Below the pieces are notes generated by a model that was given only the letters and a program-made list of their open reading frames with translations, was not told the DNA's origin and made no database searches. Below are positions 35,545 through 44,720 of a stretch of DNA of 64,000 bases, piece by piece. This DNA comes from Aquisalinus flavus (lineage in GTDB: Bacteria > Pseudomonadota > Alphaproteobacteria > Caulobacterales > Parvularculaceae). The stretch is taken from NCBI RefSeq assembly GCF_022559625.1, contig NZ_CP042288.1, forward strand, positions 2,552,155 to 2,616,154, in the 5' to 3' direction. Within the stretch, counting starts at the first letter, position 1. Each line of letters starts with the position of its first letter. A program made the translations under genes and the position numbers.

Positions 35545-35688
35545 TGTTCAGTCCTTTCAGATTTCCTGCACTGTCATAACACACTGGAAGCCCGCGGGTT
35601 CCACTCATCCGGGCTGCCGGCACTTGGTTAAGAGCCTGCCACACAGCGTCTCTTGTGGCGCCCTTACAGCGCGTTCTATAGAAGACCT

Positions 35689-36330
35689 ATGTCATTGAAC
35701 CATACCGTCACCCTCTCTCTCGATAATGTGAGCGTCGCGCGCGGCGGCATGGATGTTGTCGCAGGGGTCAGTGTTGGCCTCGAGCCCGGTGATGCACTGA
35801 TGCTGACAGGGCCGAACGGGTCCGGCAAGACCAGCCTGTTGCGCGCGATTGCAGGCTTTGCCCGCTTTTCTGGCACCATTGCCTTTGGCGACGGCGCCGG
35901 ACCGCGCGACCGGCAGGACGCGATCGCTGCCCATATCCATTATCTGGGGCACGAGACGGGCTTGAACCGGCGCGCTGATGGGTTGACGAGCCTCTTCTTC
36001 TGGCGCGATCTCCTCAACCCCGGCGAAAGCGACGCAGGGCTGACCCCTGATACAGCACTGCAGGCTGTCGGGCTGCTGAATGGCCCCGTATGGAAGATGT
36101 CGGCGGGCCAGCAACAGCGCCTTGCCATCGCCCGGCTGCTGGTCGCACCACGGGCGATCTGGCTCCTCGATGAACCGGTTACCGCGCTCGATGCCGCCGG
36201 GCGCGACATGCTGGTTGGCCTGTGCGTGAACCACCGCGCAGGGGGCGGCATGATCATCTCCTCTTCACACGGACTGTTCCCGATCGAGAACGTCATCGCG
36301 CTGTCGCTCCAACAGGCGGATGCCGCATGA
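35689..36330 (+). CDS. ccmA: cytochrome c biogenesis heme exporter ATPase CcmA
   Basis: A 213-residue ABC ATPase: Walker A GPNGSGKTSLLRAI, signature MSAGQQQRLAIARLL, Walker B AIWLLDEPVTALD. With CcmB and CcmC it forms the complex that releases heme-loaded CcmE in system I cytochrome c maturation. It overlaps ccmB by four bases (ATGA). Upstream ATG 35653 is in frame but the conserved sequence starts at 35689. Confidence 0.93.
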   Translation: MSLNHTVTLSLDNVSVARGGMDVVAGVSVGLEPGDALMLTGPNGSGKTSLLRAIAGFARFSGTIAFGDGAGPRDRQDAIAAHIHYLGHETGLNRRADGLTSLFFWRDLLNPGESDAGLTPDTALQAVGLLNGPVWKMSAGQQQRLAIARLLVAPRAIWLLDEPVTALDAAGRDMLVGLCVNHRAGGGMIISSSHGLFPIENVIALSLQQADAA

Positions 36331-36980
36331 ACAAGATGCGCGCCTTGATACAGGACGAGTTGCGCCTGCGTGCCGGCGGGCCTTCGCCTTATGTCGCTTT
36401 CGGCTTTTTCGTGCTGGCCGGCGTCCTCGCGCCCTTCTCACTCGGCCCGGACCCGGAATTGCTGGCCCGGATCGCGCCCGGCTATGTCTGGCTGATCGCG
36501 GCGATATCGGTGCTGGTCGGGCTCGAGGGGTTGTTCCAGGAGGACATCGCCTCGGGCCGCATGGCGGTGCTGCGCCTGTCCGGCCTGCCGAGCTGGGCGA
36601 TCGCGCTGTCGACCATGAGCGTCTACTGGCTGGTTGTCTGCCTGCCGGTCGTGATCGCGAGCCTGCCCGTGTCCTATCTTCTTTCCGGCACAGGCGATGC
36701 TGCCCTGGCCATTGCTGTTTCGCTCCTGATCGGCACCCCGGCCCTCGCTATGCTGGGTGCGACGCTCGCCGCCATTGCCGGGGTTGTGAAACGCGGTACC
36801 GGCCTCGTCATCTTTCTCGCCCTGCCGTTCTTTGCACCGGCGCTGATCTTTGGCACGCGTCTCGCCGGCGCCGCAGAGGACGCACTGTCCGCCGGTCTTT
36901 TTCTTGCCGCTTTCAGCCTTCAGGCTGTGGCCCTGTGCCCGCTTCTGGCTGGCCTCGCCATACGTCAGAACATGGAATAG
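36327..36980 (+). CDS. ccmB: cytochrome c biogenesis heme exporter membrane subunit CcmB
   Basis: A 217-residue membrane protein of the CcmB family with six predicted helices. Conserved regions include EGLFQEDIASGRMAVLRLSG, and the final LCPLLAGLAIR. It works with CcmA. Usually ccmC and ccmD follow directly; here an IalB-like gene follows instead, so the rest of the pathway must lie elsewhere. Confidence 0.92.
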   Translation: MNKMRALIQDELRLRAGGPSPYVAFGFFVLAGVLAPFSLGPDPELLARIAPGYVWLIAAISVLVGLEGLFQEDIASGRMAVLRLSGLPSWAIALSTMSVYWLVVCLPVVIASLPVSYLLSGTGDAALAIAVSLLIGTPALAMLGATLAAIAGVVKRGTGLVIFLALPFFAPALIFGTRLAGAAEDALSAGLFLAAFSLQAVALCPLLAGLAIRQNME

Positions 36981-37110
36981 CTTTAAATGGACAAGGCGCA
37001 CATGACATGGTCCACTTACTGGGTCATTTTTGCGCGGGATTGATGTAGAACAGGGTTGCGCTACCACTCTTGCAAGTGATTGCCGGGAAAGACACTACGG
37101 GAAGGACTAC

Positions 37111-37617
37111 ATGAAGAAGACTGGCCTGATTTTTCTGTTTTCGCTTATCTCAAGCCTTATCGCCCTGCCCGCAATGGCCGCGCCCCAGACGATCGCCAAT
37201 TACCGTGACTGGGTCGTATACAGGCAGGATCTGAACGGCGACACGGTCTGCTATGTCGTGACCGAGCCGACGGAAAAACTGCCGAGCGCGGTCAACCACG
37301 GCAACGTCTTCTTCCTCGTCTCGACCTGGAAATCCGGTGTCGCGAAAAACCAGCCGAGCCTGATGACCGGCTATGCCCTGCGCGACGCGCCGGAACCGAC
37401 CATCCGGATCGGCTCTGACAAATGGGATATGTTCATTTCCGAAACCGAAGGCTTCATCGACGACACGAGCGACGAAGAACGTCTCATCGCCGCCATGCGG
37501 CGTGGCTCGGACATGCGTATTTCTGCCGTATCCGAGCGCGGGACGGCAACCAACTATACGTTCTCGCTGATCGGCGTTTCCGATGCGCTGGAACGCGCCT
37601 CGCGCGAATGCCGCTGA
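37111..37617 (+). CDS. invasion-associated locus B (IalB) family protein
   Basis: A 168-residue secreted protein with a clear signal peptide (cleavage near AMAAP) and an IalB-type beta-rich domain with YRDWVVYRQDLNGDTVCYVV and a C-terminal cysteine (CR). These periplasmic proteins are common in alphaproteobacteria; the name comes from a Bartonella invasion protein and does not imply virulence here. GGAAGGACT precedes ATG 37111. Confidence 0.85.
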   Translation: MKKTGLIFLFSLISSLIALPAMAAPQTIANYRDWVVYRQDLNGDTVCYVVTEPTEKLPSAVNHGNVFFLVSTWKSGVAKNQPSLMTGYALRDAPEPTIRIGSDKWDMFISETEGFIDDTSDEERLIAAMRRGSDMRISAVSERGTATNYTFSLIGVSDALERASRECR

Positions 37618-37651
37618 CCGGCTAGCTGATTCGAGGTTGCATTTCCAGCTT

Positions 37652-37670
37652 TATCTACCTAAGGTAGATA
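37652..37670. promoter_or_regulatory. 19-bp palindrome, candidate operator
   Basis: TATCTACCT-A-AGGTAGATA is a perfect 9+1+9 palindrome, 60 bases before the envelope operon's first gene. It resembles an operator for a dimeric repressor; the binding protein is unknown. Confidence 0.55.
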
Positions 37671-37729
37671 CATTGCTGATTGCCCGCACCGTTGCGTGAC
37701 CATAACCGTGGGTTGCAAGGGGGACGGGA

Positions 37730-38512
37730 GTGAGCTGGGGGGCTTGTTTCAGACAATTCGGACTGGTCACGCTTGCCGCAATGCTGGCAGCGTATCCGTG
37801 CCTTGCCTCTGCCTCGGCCTGGACCCGGCCGTCGGGCGAAGTCCTTCTCATCAATCGCGGCGAGTATTTCAGGGGAAACCACCGCGCCTCCCACTACGAG
37901 CAGATTGCTACCAGCCTCTATCTGGAGGCTGGCCTGAGCGACGTTCTGATGCTGGGCGGGACGCTGTTCTATGCCGACCAGGTCAATGACGGTGAATTCG
38001 CTGGCGCCTCCTCCGGCATCGCCACCGCCGAAGCCTTCCTTCAGGCGCGGTTTCACCGGACCGGGACGTCGGTTGTCTCGGGCAGCCTTCTCTACAGTGC
38101 CGAAACCAATATCAGCCGGGTGCTGGCAGCGGGCACAGGCGAACTGGTCGAGCAGGATGCGGGACTGGAGGCGGCGCTCCATTATGGCCGCGATATCGGG
38201 CCCGTGTTTGTGTCGGCGAAGGCGGGATACCGGACCTCGCTGGGGCTCGATCCGGAACGGCTGAACACCGAACTGGTGATCGGCTGGAAACCGGACGAGC
38301 ACTGGATGCTCATGGTTAAATCGCTCAACACGACCAGCCTGACCGATGGCAACCGACCTCTTTCCGATTACGACATCTATCGCCTCGAGCCTGTGATCGC
38401 CTGGACGCCGAAGGGTCAAACGACCTATGAAATCGGCGTGCGGTCTGATGTCGAAGGCCGGAATACGGCGACCGGCACCGCCGCCTTTTTCGGCATATGG
38501 AGCAGGTTCTGA
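37730..38512 (+). CDS. putative outer-membrane beta-barrel-like protein
   Basis: A 260-residue protein with a signal peptide (cleavage near ASASA) and a series of amphipathic beta strands ending in IWSRF, the terminal Phe typical of outer-membrane barrels. No family named with confidence. GTG 37730 is preceded by AAGGGGG. It overlaps the next gene by one base (TGATG) and opens a four-gene operon with a GT2 enzyme. Comparable barrel proteins beside GT2 enzymes export or anchor polysaccharide, for example in xag-type clusters; that parallel is inference. Confidence 0.65.
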   Translation: MSWGACFRQFGLVTLAAMLAAYPCLASASAWTRPSGEVLLINRGEYFRGNHRASHYEQIATSLYLEAGLSDVLMLGGTLFYADQVNDGEFAGASSGIATAEAFLQARFHRTGTSVVSGSLLYSAETNISRVLAAGTGELVEQDAGLEAALHYGRDIGPVFVSAKAGYRTSLGLDPERLNTELVIGWKPDEHWMLMVKSLNTTSLTDGNRPLSDYDIYRLEPVIAWTPKGQTTYEIGVRSDVEGRNTATGTAAFFGIWSRF

Positions 38513-38775
38513 TGCGCCATAGCCTTCACCTTGTCGCAACAGGTCTTTTCTGCCTGCTGGTCTTGTCCTCGCTGACAAGTCCGCCGGCGACGACACGCCC
38601 GAATGCCAGTTTCGAGGCCAGCCTTGGCTTGGCGATTCAGTGGCTGGACCCTGGTGACGCGATCTCGGGCGTGCGCCTGCCGTCGCTCCTGATCCTGGCC
38701 ATGCTGGTCGCCATGCCCGTGGCATACTGGACAGTGGCCCGTATCCGGTTTTGGCGGAGACGGCACGGACGATGA
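38512..38775 (+). CDS. small two-helix membrane protein
   Basis: An 87-residue protein with hydrophobic segments at about 6-26 and 58-78, a periplasmic stretch of about 30 residues between them, and a basic C-terminus (RIRFWRRRHGR). It overlaps both neighbours by one and four bases, so it is almost certainly translated with the GT2 enzyme. It could be an accessory subunit of the synthase, by analogy with small partners of other GT2 enzymes; unproven. Confidence 0.6.
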   Translation: MRHSLHLVATGLFCLLVLSSLTSPPATTRPNASFEASLGLAIQWLDPGDAISGVRLPSLLILAMLVAMPVAYWTVARIRFWRRRHGR

Positions 38776-40334
38776 GTTCTCTCGAGGACCGCACCGCGCA
38801 GGCCGCCGGTTTGCAGGCCCGCCTTGCCCGCGCCACCCACGCGGACACGGCAGCCATCAGGCGTGACAATGCCGGGTTTCTGGACTGGGCGGCACGTGAA
38901 AAGCTGCGCAGTGAAATGCCGATGCTGAGCGCCAGCCACCGCCTGTCGCGCCAACAGAAGACCATGGCCCTTGTCCTGGCAGCGGTCTTCATCGCGTCCG
39001 TCGCCTTGGTCCCGATCAGCACGCTGACCGTGATAAACGGCCTGTTCGTCCTTTATTGCTGCGCCGGTCTCGCGCTGCGCGGCTGGATGCTGGCGTCCAA
39101 TCTGAAACCACCGCCAAGGAAGCCCGCACGGGCTGCGCCGGAAAACTGGCCGGTCGTGACCATTCTTATTCCCCTCTACAGGGAAGCCGCCACATTGCCC
39201 CATCTGGTCAAGGCGCTGCTCGGCCTCGACTATCCGCCCGACAGGCTTGACATCAAGATCCTGCTCGAAGAGGACGATCCAGAGACCAAGGCGCTGGCTG
39301 AAAAGCTGTGCAACGCTCCCTGTTTCGACCTCGTCCATGTGCCCGATAACCTGCCGAGGACAAAACCGAAGGCCTGCAATTACGGGCTATGGACCGCGCT
39401 TGGCGAGTTCACCGTCATTTATGACGCCGAGGACCGTCCCGAATCCGATCAGCTGAAAAAGGCTGTCATGGCGTTTCGCGCTGGCGATGATCGCCTTGCC
39501 TGCGTCCAGGCGCGGCTGAACTATTATAATCGCCGCAAGAACTGGCTGACACAGCTCTTCTCCATGGAGTATGCGCTGCTGTTCGATATCGTGCTGCCTT
39601 CCCTTGCCCGCATCGGTGCGCCGATCCCGCTGGGGGGTACGTCGAATTTTTTCCGTACACGCACGCTGCAGGATATCGGCGGCTGGGATGGCTATAATGT
39701 GACCGAGGACGCCGATCTCGGCCTGCGCCTCGCTGCGGCGGGCTATCATGTCGGCATCATCAACTCGACGACTTTCGAAGAAGCGGTCAGCGCGCCCGGC
39801 GCATGGGTCCGGCAACGCTCGCGCTGGCTGAAAGGATATTTCCAGACATGGCTGGTCCACACACGGACGAACCCTCACTTTACCAAGCCACCGCTTTTCT
39901 CGAAAGCGGGGCTGACCCGGTTCGTGACGCTTCATCTCGTCATGGGCGGGGTCCTGATCTCTGCCGTCGTCAATCCGGTGTTCTGGGTTCTCTACGCTGT
40001 GTGGCTGTCCGGTCACGGCGACTGGCTCGCTGCGATCTATCCACCGCCGCTGCTTGAATTGTCAGTCTTCACCCTTCTCGGCGGCAATGCATTCATGGCC
40101 TATCTGACGCTGATCGCCCCGTTGCGGCGGCGCTGGTTCGACCATTGCGCCTGTGTCGTCCTGTTGCCTGTCTATTGGCTGATGCTGTCTGCCGCCGGTT
40201 ACAAGGCGGTCTGGCAGCTGATCATCAAGCCCTTCTATTGGGAAAAGACCACCCATGGGACAGGCGGGGAAATGTCCGGAACACACGAGCCGACGAGCGG
40301 CGCGTGCGCCATGCCGGTGACGGAGAAATCATGA
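38772..40334 (+). CDS. cellulose-synthase-like GT2 glycosyltransferase
   Basis: A 520-residue membrane glycosyltransferase. After a soluble N-terminal region (about 1-80) come two helices (about 80-115), the GT2 catalytic domain with ITILIPLYREAATL-like start, YDAEDRPES (nucleotide-sugar Asp), NVTEDADLGLRLAAAG (TED, acceptor base) and QRSRWLKGYFQTW (QxxRW), then about four helices. These are the motifs of processive synthases such as BcsA. No PilZ domain is seen. The sugar cannot be told. It is in an operon with a barrel-like protein and a polytopic protein. Confidence 0.85.
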   Translation: MSSLEDRTAQAAGLQARLARATHADTAAIRRDNAGFLDWAAREKLRSEMPMLSASHRLSRQQKTMALVLAAVFIASVALVPISTLTVINGLFVLYCCAGLALRGWMLASNLKPPPRKPARAAPENWPVVTILIPLYREAATLPHLVKALLGLDYPPDRLDIKILLEEDDPETKALAEKLCNAPCFDLVHVPDNLPRTKPKACNYGLWTALGEFTVIYDAEDRPESDQLKKAVMAFRAGDDRLACVQARLNYYNRRKNWLTQLFSMEYALLFDIVLPSLARIGAPIPLGGTSNFFRTRTLQDIGGWDGYNVTEDADLGLRLAAAGYHVGIINSTTFEEAVSAPGAWVRQRSRWLKGYFQTWLVHTRTNPHFTKPPLFSKAGLTRFVTLHLVMGGVLISAVVNPVFWVLYAVWLSGHGDWLAAIYPPPLLELSVFTLLGGNAFMAYLTLIAPLRRRWFDHCACVVLLPVYWLMLSAAGYKAVWQLIIKPFYWEKTTHGTGGEMSGTHEPTSGACAMPVTEKS

Positions 40335-41131
40335 CGGCCCGGTTCGGACAGCGCGCCGCATGGCACCAGTGGGCGGTACAGGCCGTCGTGGCGCTCCTTC
40401 TGCTGACCAATCCGCTGATCATCGCGCTCTTCGCTGATTCGCAAGCGCTGCTTCTGGCTGCCGGGCTGGCGCTGGTGTTCATGGCGACGGGGCTCTTGCC
40501 GCGTACCGGCCTGCAGCAGGCAAGCGTGCTCTCCGGTGCCAGCCTCGCGGCGCTCTATCTGTCGAGCGTCTACAGCATTCTCTTCATGCCCTTCCTCATA
40601 TCGGGACTGGTGATCATCATGCCGCGCAGGCATCTGCACCGGCACACATTCGGCTTTCTTGTCGTCCTGCTGATGCCGGTCATTCTCGCCGTATTGTCTG
40701 CCGCCTATCTCGATTTTCTCGGGGCGCTCGACCGGACGGATGCGATCTTTCATGCCCGCGACTGGTTTGCCGCGCGGCAGCCCCTGCCGGGCGCCGACCT
40801 CTGGCTCTCGCGCTATGGCGGACATTTCCAGACGGCGGCGGCGGGCGCGATCGTGTGGACGGTGTTTATTGCGCCTTTGCCGGTCGTCCGATTGGTCACG
40901 GCGTGGGGTCAGGCAAGCGCCAGGCATGCGGGCTTTGTCATCATCAGCCTGATCCTCGCGCCCGCCATCGCGGCGAACTTTTCCTTGCCGGTGTCGCCCC
41001 TCGTCTTCTTCGGCGCGATGCTGGCGGCGAATATTCCGTTTATCCCGGTCGTACCGGCGCGCATGGCCCTGACCGGGCTTGGCCTTGCCTTGGCCGGCGG
41101 GCAATGCACCGTCTGGCTCTACGCGTCGTGA
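40331..41131 (+). CDS. polytopic membrane protein of the GT2 operon
   Basis: A 266-residue protein with about seven to eight hydrophobic helices and no recognised domain. Its start overlaps the GT2 stop by four bases (ATGA). Conserved-looking polar positions include HARDWFAARQPLPGADLWLS and the LSRYGGHFQ segment in a probable periplasmic loop. Likely a partner of the glycosyltransferase, perhaps for export or an acyl transfer; inference. Confidence 0.6.
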   Translation: MTARFGQRAAWHQWAVQAVVALLLLTNPLIIALFADSQALLLAAGLALVFMATGLLPRTGLQQASVLSGASLAALYLSSVYSILFMPFLISGLVIIMPRRHLHRHTFGFLVVLLMPVILAVLSAAYLDFLGALDRTDAIFHARDWFAARQPLPGADLWLSRYGGHFQTAAAGAIVWTVFIAPLPVVRLVTAWGQASARHAGFVIISLILAPAIAANFSLPVSPLVFFGAMLAANIPFIPVVPARMALTGLGLALAGGQCTVWLYAS

Positions 41132-41186
41132 ACCGCATCCTCGATTGCCAGTTGGCGCCATCGGGTTTTTGTGGCATCGCAAGGCC

Positions 41187-42047
41187 ATGGATACGCCCTC
41201 TCCTCTTGGCGACCTTGCCGGTCTCGCCTTCCGCAAGATGAACGGCCTCGGCAATGATTTCGTCATCATCGACCTGCGCGCCCACAGGGGCATGAAGGTG
41301 ACGGAGGAGGCTGCCCGCTATCTCGGCGACCGTGCTGGCCCCTATGGCTGCGACCAGATCATCACGATCGAGGAGCGCGCAGGCGAACCCTTCATGGGTA
41401 TCTGGAATGCCGATGGCAGCGCGGTCGGTGCCTGTGGCAATGCCACCCGCTGCGTCGGGCAGATCCTGATGGATGAAAGCGGCGAGGACGCCGTCGCCTT
41501 CATGACGCCGTCCGGACCGATCAGTGCCGAGCGGGTCGGCACCAACCGCGTCGTTGTCGACATGGGCGAACCGCGCCTGAAGTGGGAAGAAATTCCGCTC
41601 GCAGAAGAGACGCAGGACACGCGCTTTGTCGATATCAAGCTGGGGCCGATCGACAAGCCGGTGCTGTGGGGACCGTCAGCCGTCAATATGGGCAATCCGC
41701 ATTGTATCTTCTTCGTCGAGGATGCCGATGCCCAGGCGCTCGACCGCTTCGGGCCAATGATCGAGAACCATCCGATGTTTCCCGAACGGGCCAATGTTTC
41801 CGTGGCCCAGGTCAAATCGAAATACGAGATCCGCCTGCGGGTATGGGAACGTGGCGCCGGCATTACGCAGGCCTGCGGCACCGCCGCCTGTGCCGCCCTC
41901 GTCGCCGCTCACCGCCGCCGTCTGACGGCACGCAAGGCAAGCGTCGTTCTCGATGGCGGCACGCTCGCTATCGAGTGGCGCGAGAGCGACAACCACGTGA
42001 TGATGGCCGGCCCTGTCGCCTTCGAATACGACGGCATACTCGAGTAG
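41187..42047 (+). CDS. dapF: diaminopimelate epimerase
   Basis: A 286-residue enzyme interconverting L,L- and meso-diaminopimelate for lysine and peptidoglycan synthesis. The two catalytic cysteines are visible: in GACGNATRC and in TQACGTAAC. The opening KMNGLGNDFVIIDLR is the family signature. ATG 41187 is chosen because it precedes that signature by a short leader. dapB is also in this window, about 20 kb away. Confidence 0.94.
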   Translation: MDTPSPLGDLAGLAFRKMNGLGNDFVIIDLRAHRGMKVTEEAARYLGDRAGPYGCDQIITIEERAGEPFMGIWNADGSAVGACGNATRCVGQILMDESGEDAVAFMTPSGPISAERVGTNRVVVDMGEPRLKWEEIPLAEETQDTRFVDIKLGPIDKPVLWGPSAVNMGNPHCIFFVEDADAQALDRFGPMIENHPMFPERANVSVAQVKSKYEIRLRVWERGAGITQACGTAACAALVAAHRRRLTARKASVVLDGGTLAIEWRESDNHVMMAGPVAFEYDGILE

Positions 42048-42051
42048 CGGA

Positions 42052-42597
42052 TTACTCCGTAACCGGCGTGATGGTCAGGTCGACCTTGCCGACCCGGAAG
42101 CCCCATTTGCCGACCGTCGCCTCGTTGATGATGACACCATCAGATTGCCTGACCAGCACATCACGGAATTTCACCGTCATTCCTTTGCCGCCATCCTCGC
42201 TCGGCAGGACGACCGTATACTCCAGCCGGAAGGCGTCGCCATCCATAAAACCGCGGGCCGTGCCGACCACATCTTCGCGCGTGCCGGAATACTCGCCATT
42301 CTCAAGCTTCGTCAGACGCCATATCTTCTTGTCGATCTCGCCGTCATCATATTCGAAATCCTCGACCAGTGTCAGCGTGTCGCCATCCCATGAGCCGTCC
42401 AGATAGGCCGTGAAGGAGCGGTTGGTGCCGTTGATGGCGGAGAAGGACCCTTCCCCCACCGTCTTGCCCGCGAGATCGCGCTCGACCACGAATGGCTGGA
42501 TCGCGGCCTTATCCAACGGCACGGCCGGGCGGCCAGCACAGGCGGTCGTCGCTACTGTTGCCAAGGCCATTGCTGCAAGGATGCGAAAAGCGGACAT
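42052..42597 (-). CDS. DUF3833-family lipoprotein
   Basis: A 181-residue lipoprotein (lipobox TTAC) of the DUF3833 family, beta-rich, with VGEGSFSAINGTNRSFTAYL, DTLTLVEDFEYDDGE and KIWRLTKLENGEYSG. Function unknown. It converges on dapF with four bases between stops. The gene at 42699 is its paralogue. Confidence 0.8.
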   Translation of the reverse strand: MSAFRILAAMALATVATTACAGRPAVPLDKAAIQPFVVERDLAGKTVGEGSFSAINGTNRSFTAYLDGSWDGDTLTLVEDFEYDDGEIDKKIWRLTKLENGEYSGTREDVVGTARGFMDGDAFRLEYTVVLPSEDGGKGMTVKFRDVLVRQSDGVIINEATVGKWGFRVGKVDLTITPVTE

Positions 42598-42698
42598 GGT
42601 TTCCCCCCATCAGGATTGCTGACAAAAGAGATAGGGCGGCAGCACGGCGCGCACAGCGCCTGCGGTGAGATGTGACTCCGCGCCCCGAATTCCGAACG

Positions 42699-43250
42699 CT
42701 AGTCCGCCGATGCAGTGTCGTCGACCGGCACGATGGTCATGACTGCCTTGCCGATCCCGATGCCGTACTTGCCGACGGAGACGACATTCACGATGACGCC
42801 GTCCCGGCGCTTGACGATGACATGCTCGAACGAGGCCGTCATGCCCTCTCCCTCCTCGCTGCCCTGCAGGTGGCCAGTATAGGACAGGCGGAACGCCGGT
42901 CCGTCCTGCCAGCCCCGCGCCTCGCCGATGACATTCTCGCGCGACCCGAGCCATGTGCCGTCGGTGAGTTTCGTCAGGTGCCAGGTCTGGCGCTCCTCAC
43001 GCCCGTCTTCATAGGTGAAGTCCTCCACATAGATCAGGGTGTCATCCTTCATCCGTCCGCTCATGCGCGCGGAAAACTCCGTGTCGGTCCCGTTGACCGC
43101 CGTGAAGCGGGCATTGGCAATGAAGGCGCCTTGCAGGTCCCGGGCGATATCGATCGGCGCGGTGTCGCCGCTGTCGAGCGGGTTTGCCGGCGGCTGTTCG
43201 CACGCAGCGGTCATCGCGAGGATGAGCAGGAGGGTCACGCGGTGCTTCAT
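42699..43250 (-). CDS. DUF3833-like lipoprotein, paralogue of the neighbour
   Basis: A 183-residue lipoprotein (lipobox TAAC). The aligned blocks FTAVNGTDTEFSARMSG, DTLIYVEDFTYEDGRE and TWHLTKLTDGTWLGS match the gene at 42052 closely, so the pair is a tandem duplication. Start ATG 43250 has TGGAGA at good spacing; the upstream in-frame extension is not supported. Function unknown. Confidence 0.75.
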   Translation of the reverse strand: MKHRVTLLLILAMTAACEQPPANPLDSGDTAPIDIARDLQGAFIANARFTAVNGTDTEFSARMSGRMKDDTLIYVEDFTYEDGREERQTWHLTKLTDGTWLGSRENVIGEARGWQDGPAFRLSYTGHLQGSEEGEGMTASFEHVIVKRRDGVIVNVVSVGKYGIGIGKAVMTIVPVDDTASAD

Positions 43251-43358
43251 GGCATCTCCAGTTCTGTCTGTGTTATCGACATAGGCCTCGGCGACGGGCT
43301 GAACAGCCGGAGGGGTCTCAGGCCGGCCCCACGCTTGCAACGGACCGGTTCATGCCTC

Positions 43359-44696
43359 ATGTACCCTGACATGACAGAAACCGCCGCGCCCTCTATCGGA
43401 TCCCCCCTTGCGCCAGTGACCGGCAGGAAGACCGAGGTCGTCACCCTCGGCTGCCGGCTCAATGCCTATGAGTCCGAGAAGATGGCTGAACTGGCAAAGA
43501 GCACCGGTCTGTCGGATACGATCATCATCAATACCTGCGCGGTGACGAACGAGGCAGTGAGACAGGCGCGGCAGGCCGTCCGCAAGGCGCGCAAGCGGGC
43601 GCCCGGTGCCCGCATCGTGGTGACCGGCTGCGCCGCGCAAATCGACCCTGACGGCTTCTCCAGCCTGCCCGAGGTGGATGCCGTGATCGGCAATGCCGAC
43701 AAGCTGACGGCAACGGCATGGCAGTCCGTATCCGCCGGGAACGCGGCGGTCGTCGGCGACATCATGCAGGAAACAACGACCGAGACGGCAACGCCGCTGC
43801 CCAGGGTCGAACGCGCCCGCGCCTATGTGCAGATCCAGAATGGCTGCGACCACCGCTGCACCTTCTGCATCATCCCCTATGGCCGCGGCAATTCCCGCTC
43901 CGTGCCGATTGCCGATGTCGTCGCCGAGTGCCGCGCCATCACCGCGCAGGGCGTGAAGGAGGTCGTGCTGACCGGTGTCGATGTCACGTCCTACGGTCCC
44001 GACCTGCCGGGCATGCCGACGCTGGGAATGCTCGTCTCGCGCATTCTGAAAGAGGTCCCGGAGCTGCCGCGCCTGCGCCTGTCATCCATCGACGGGGCTG
44101 AGATCGACGGGCATCTGTTCGAGCTGCTGGTCAGCGAGCTGCGTATCGCGCCATATCTGCATCTGTCGCTGCAGGCCGGCGACAACATGATCTTGAAACG
44201 GATGAAGCGCCGCCATACGCGCGAACAGGCAATCGCCTTCTGTGCCGGCATCAAGGAGCGCCGGCCGGAAGTGACCTTCGGTGCCGACATCATCGCCGGC
44301 TTCCCGACGGAGACGGACGAGATGTTCGAGAACTCGCTGAAGCTGGTCGAGGAGTGCGCGCTGACCTTCCTGCATGTCTTTCCCTATTCGGCGCGCAAGG
44401 GCACACCGGCCGCGCGCATGCCACAGCTCGATGGCGCCATCATCAAGGACCGCGCCGCGCGCTTGCGTGCAGCCGGGGACGCCGCGCTGGAACGTCATCT
44501 CGCCGGATTTGTTGGCAACAGGATGAGTGTCTTGACGGAGAAAGCCGGCAAGGACGGCACCGGCCATGCAAGGCTCGCCGACTTTACCGAAGTCCGCTTC
44601 GAGGCGGGCGGCAATGGCCATCTGCGCGCGGCGGGACATATAATTGATGTCATCATCACCGGGCATGACGGGCGCGCATTGGTCGCGACGCTGTAG
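43359..44696 (+). CDS. mtaB: tRNA t6A37 methylthiotransferase MtaB
   Basis: A 445-residue radical-SAM enzyme converting t6A37 to ms2t6A37 in tRNA. The N-terminal cluster domain begins VVTLGCRLNAYESEKM and has the second cysteine in IINTCAVTNEA, and the radical SAM motif is GCDHRCTFCIIPYGRG. A TRAM-like C-terminus follows. MtaB is distinguished from MiaB and RimO by the CRLN motif. Start is uncertain between ATG 43359 and ATG 43371, neither with a strong ribosome site. Confidence 0.92.
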   Translation: MYPDMTETAAPSIGSPLAPVTGRKTEVVTLGCRLNAYESEKMAELAKSTGLSDTIIINTCAVTNEAVRQARQAVRKARKRAPGARIVVTGCAAQIDPDGFSSLPEVDAVIGNADKLTATAWQSVSAGNAAVVGDIMQETTTETATPLPRVERARAYVQIQNGCDHRCTFCIIPYGRGNSRSVPIADVVAECRAITAQGVKEVVLTGVDVTSYGPDLPGMPTLGMLVSRILKEVPELPRLRLSSIDGAEIDGHLFELLVSELRIAPYLHLSLQAGDNMILKRMKRRHTREQAIAFCAGIKERRPEVTFGADIIAGFPTETDEMFENSLKLVEECALTFLHVFPYSARKGTPAARMPQLDGAIIKDRAARLRAAGDAALERHLAGFVGNRMSVLTEKAGKDGTGHARLADFTEVRFEAGGNGHLRAAGHIIDVIITGHDGRALVATL

Positions 44697-44720
44697 AAGG
44701 CAAAGAGAACGGACAAACGG

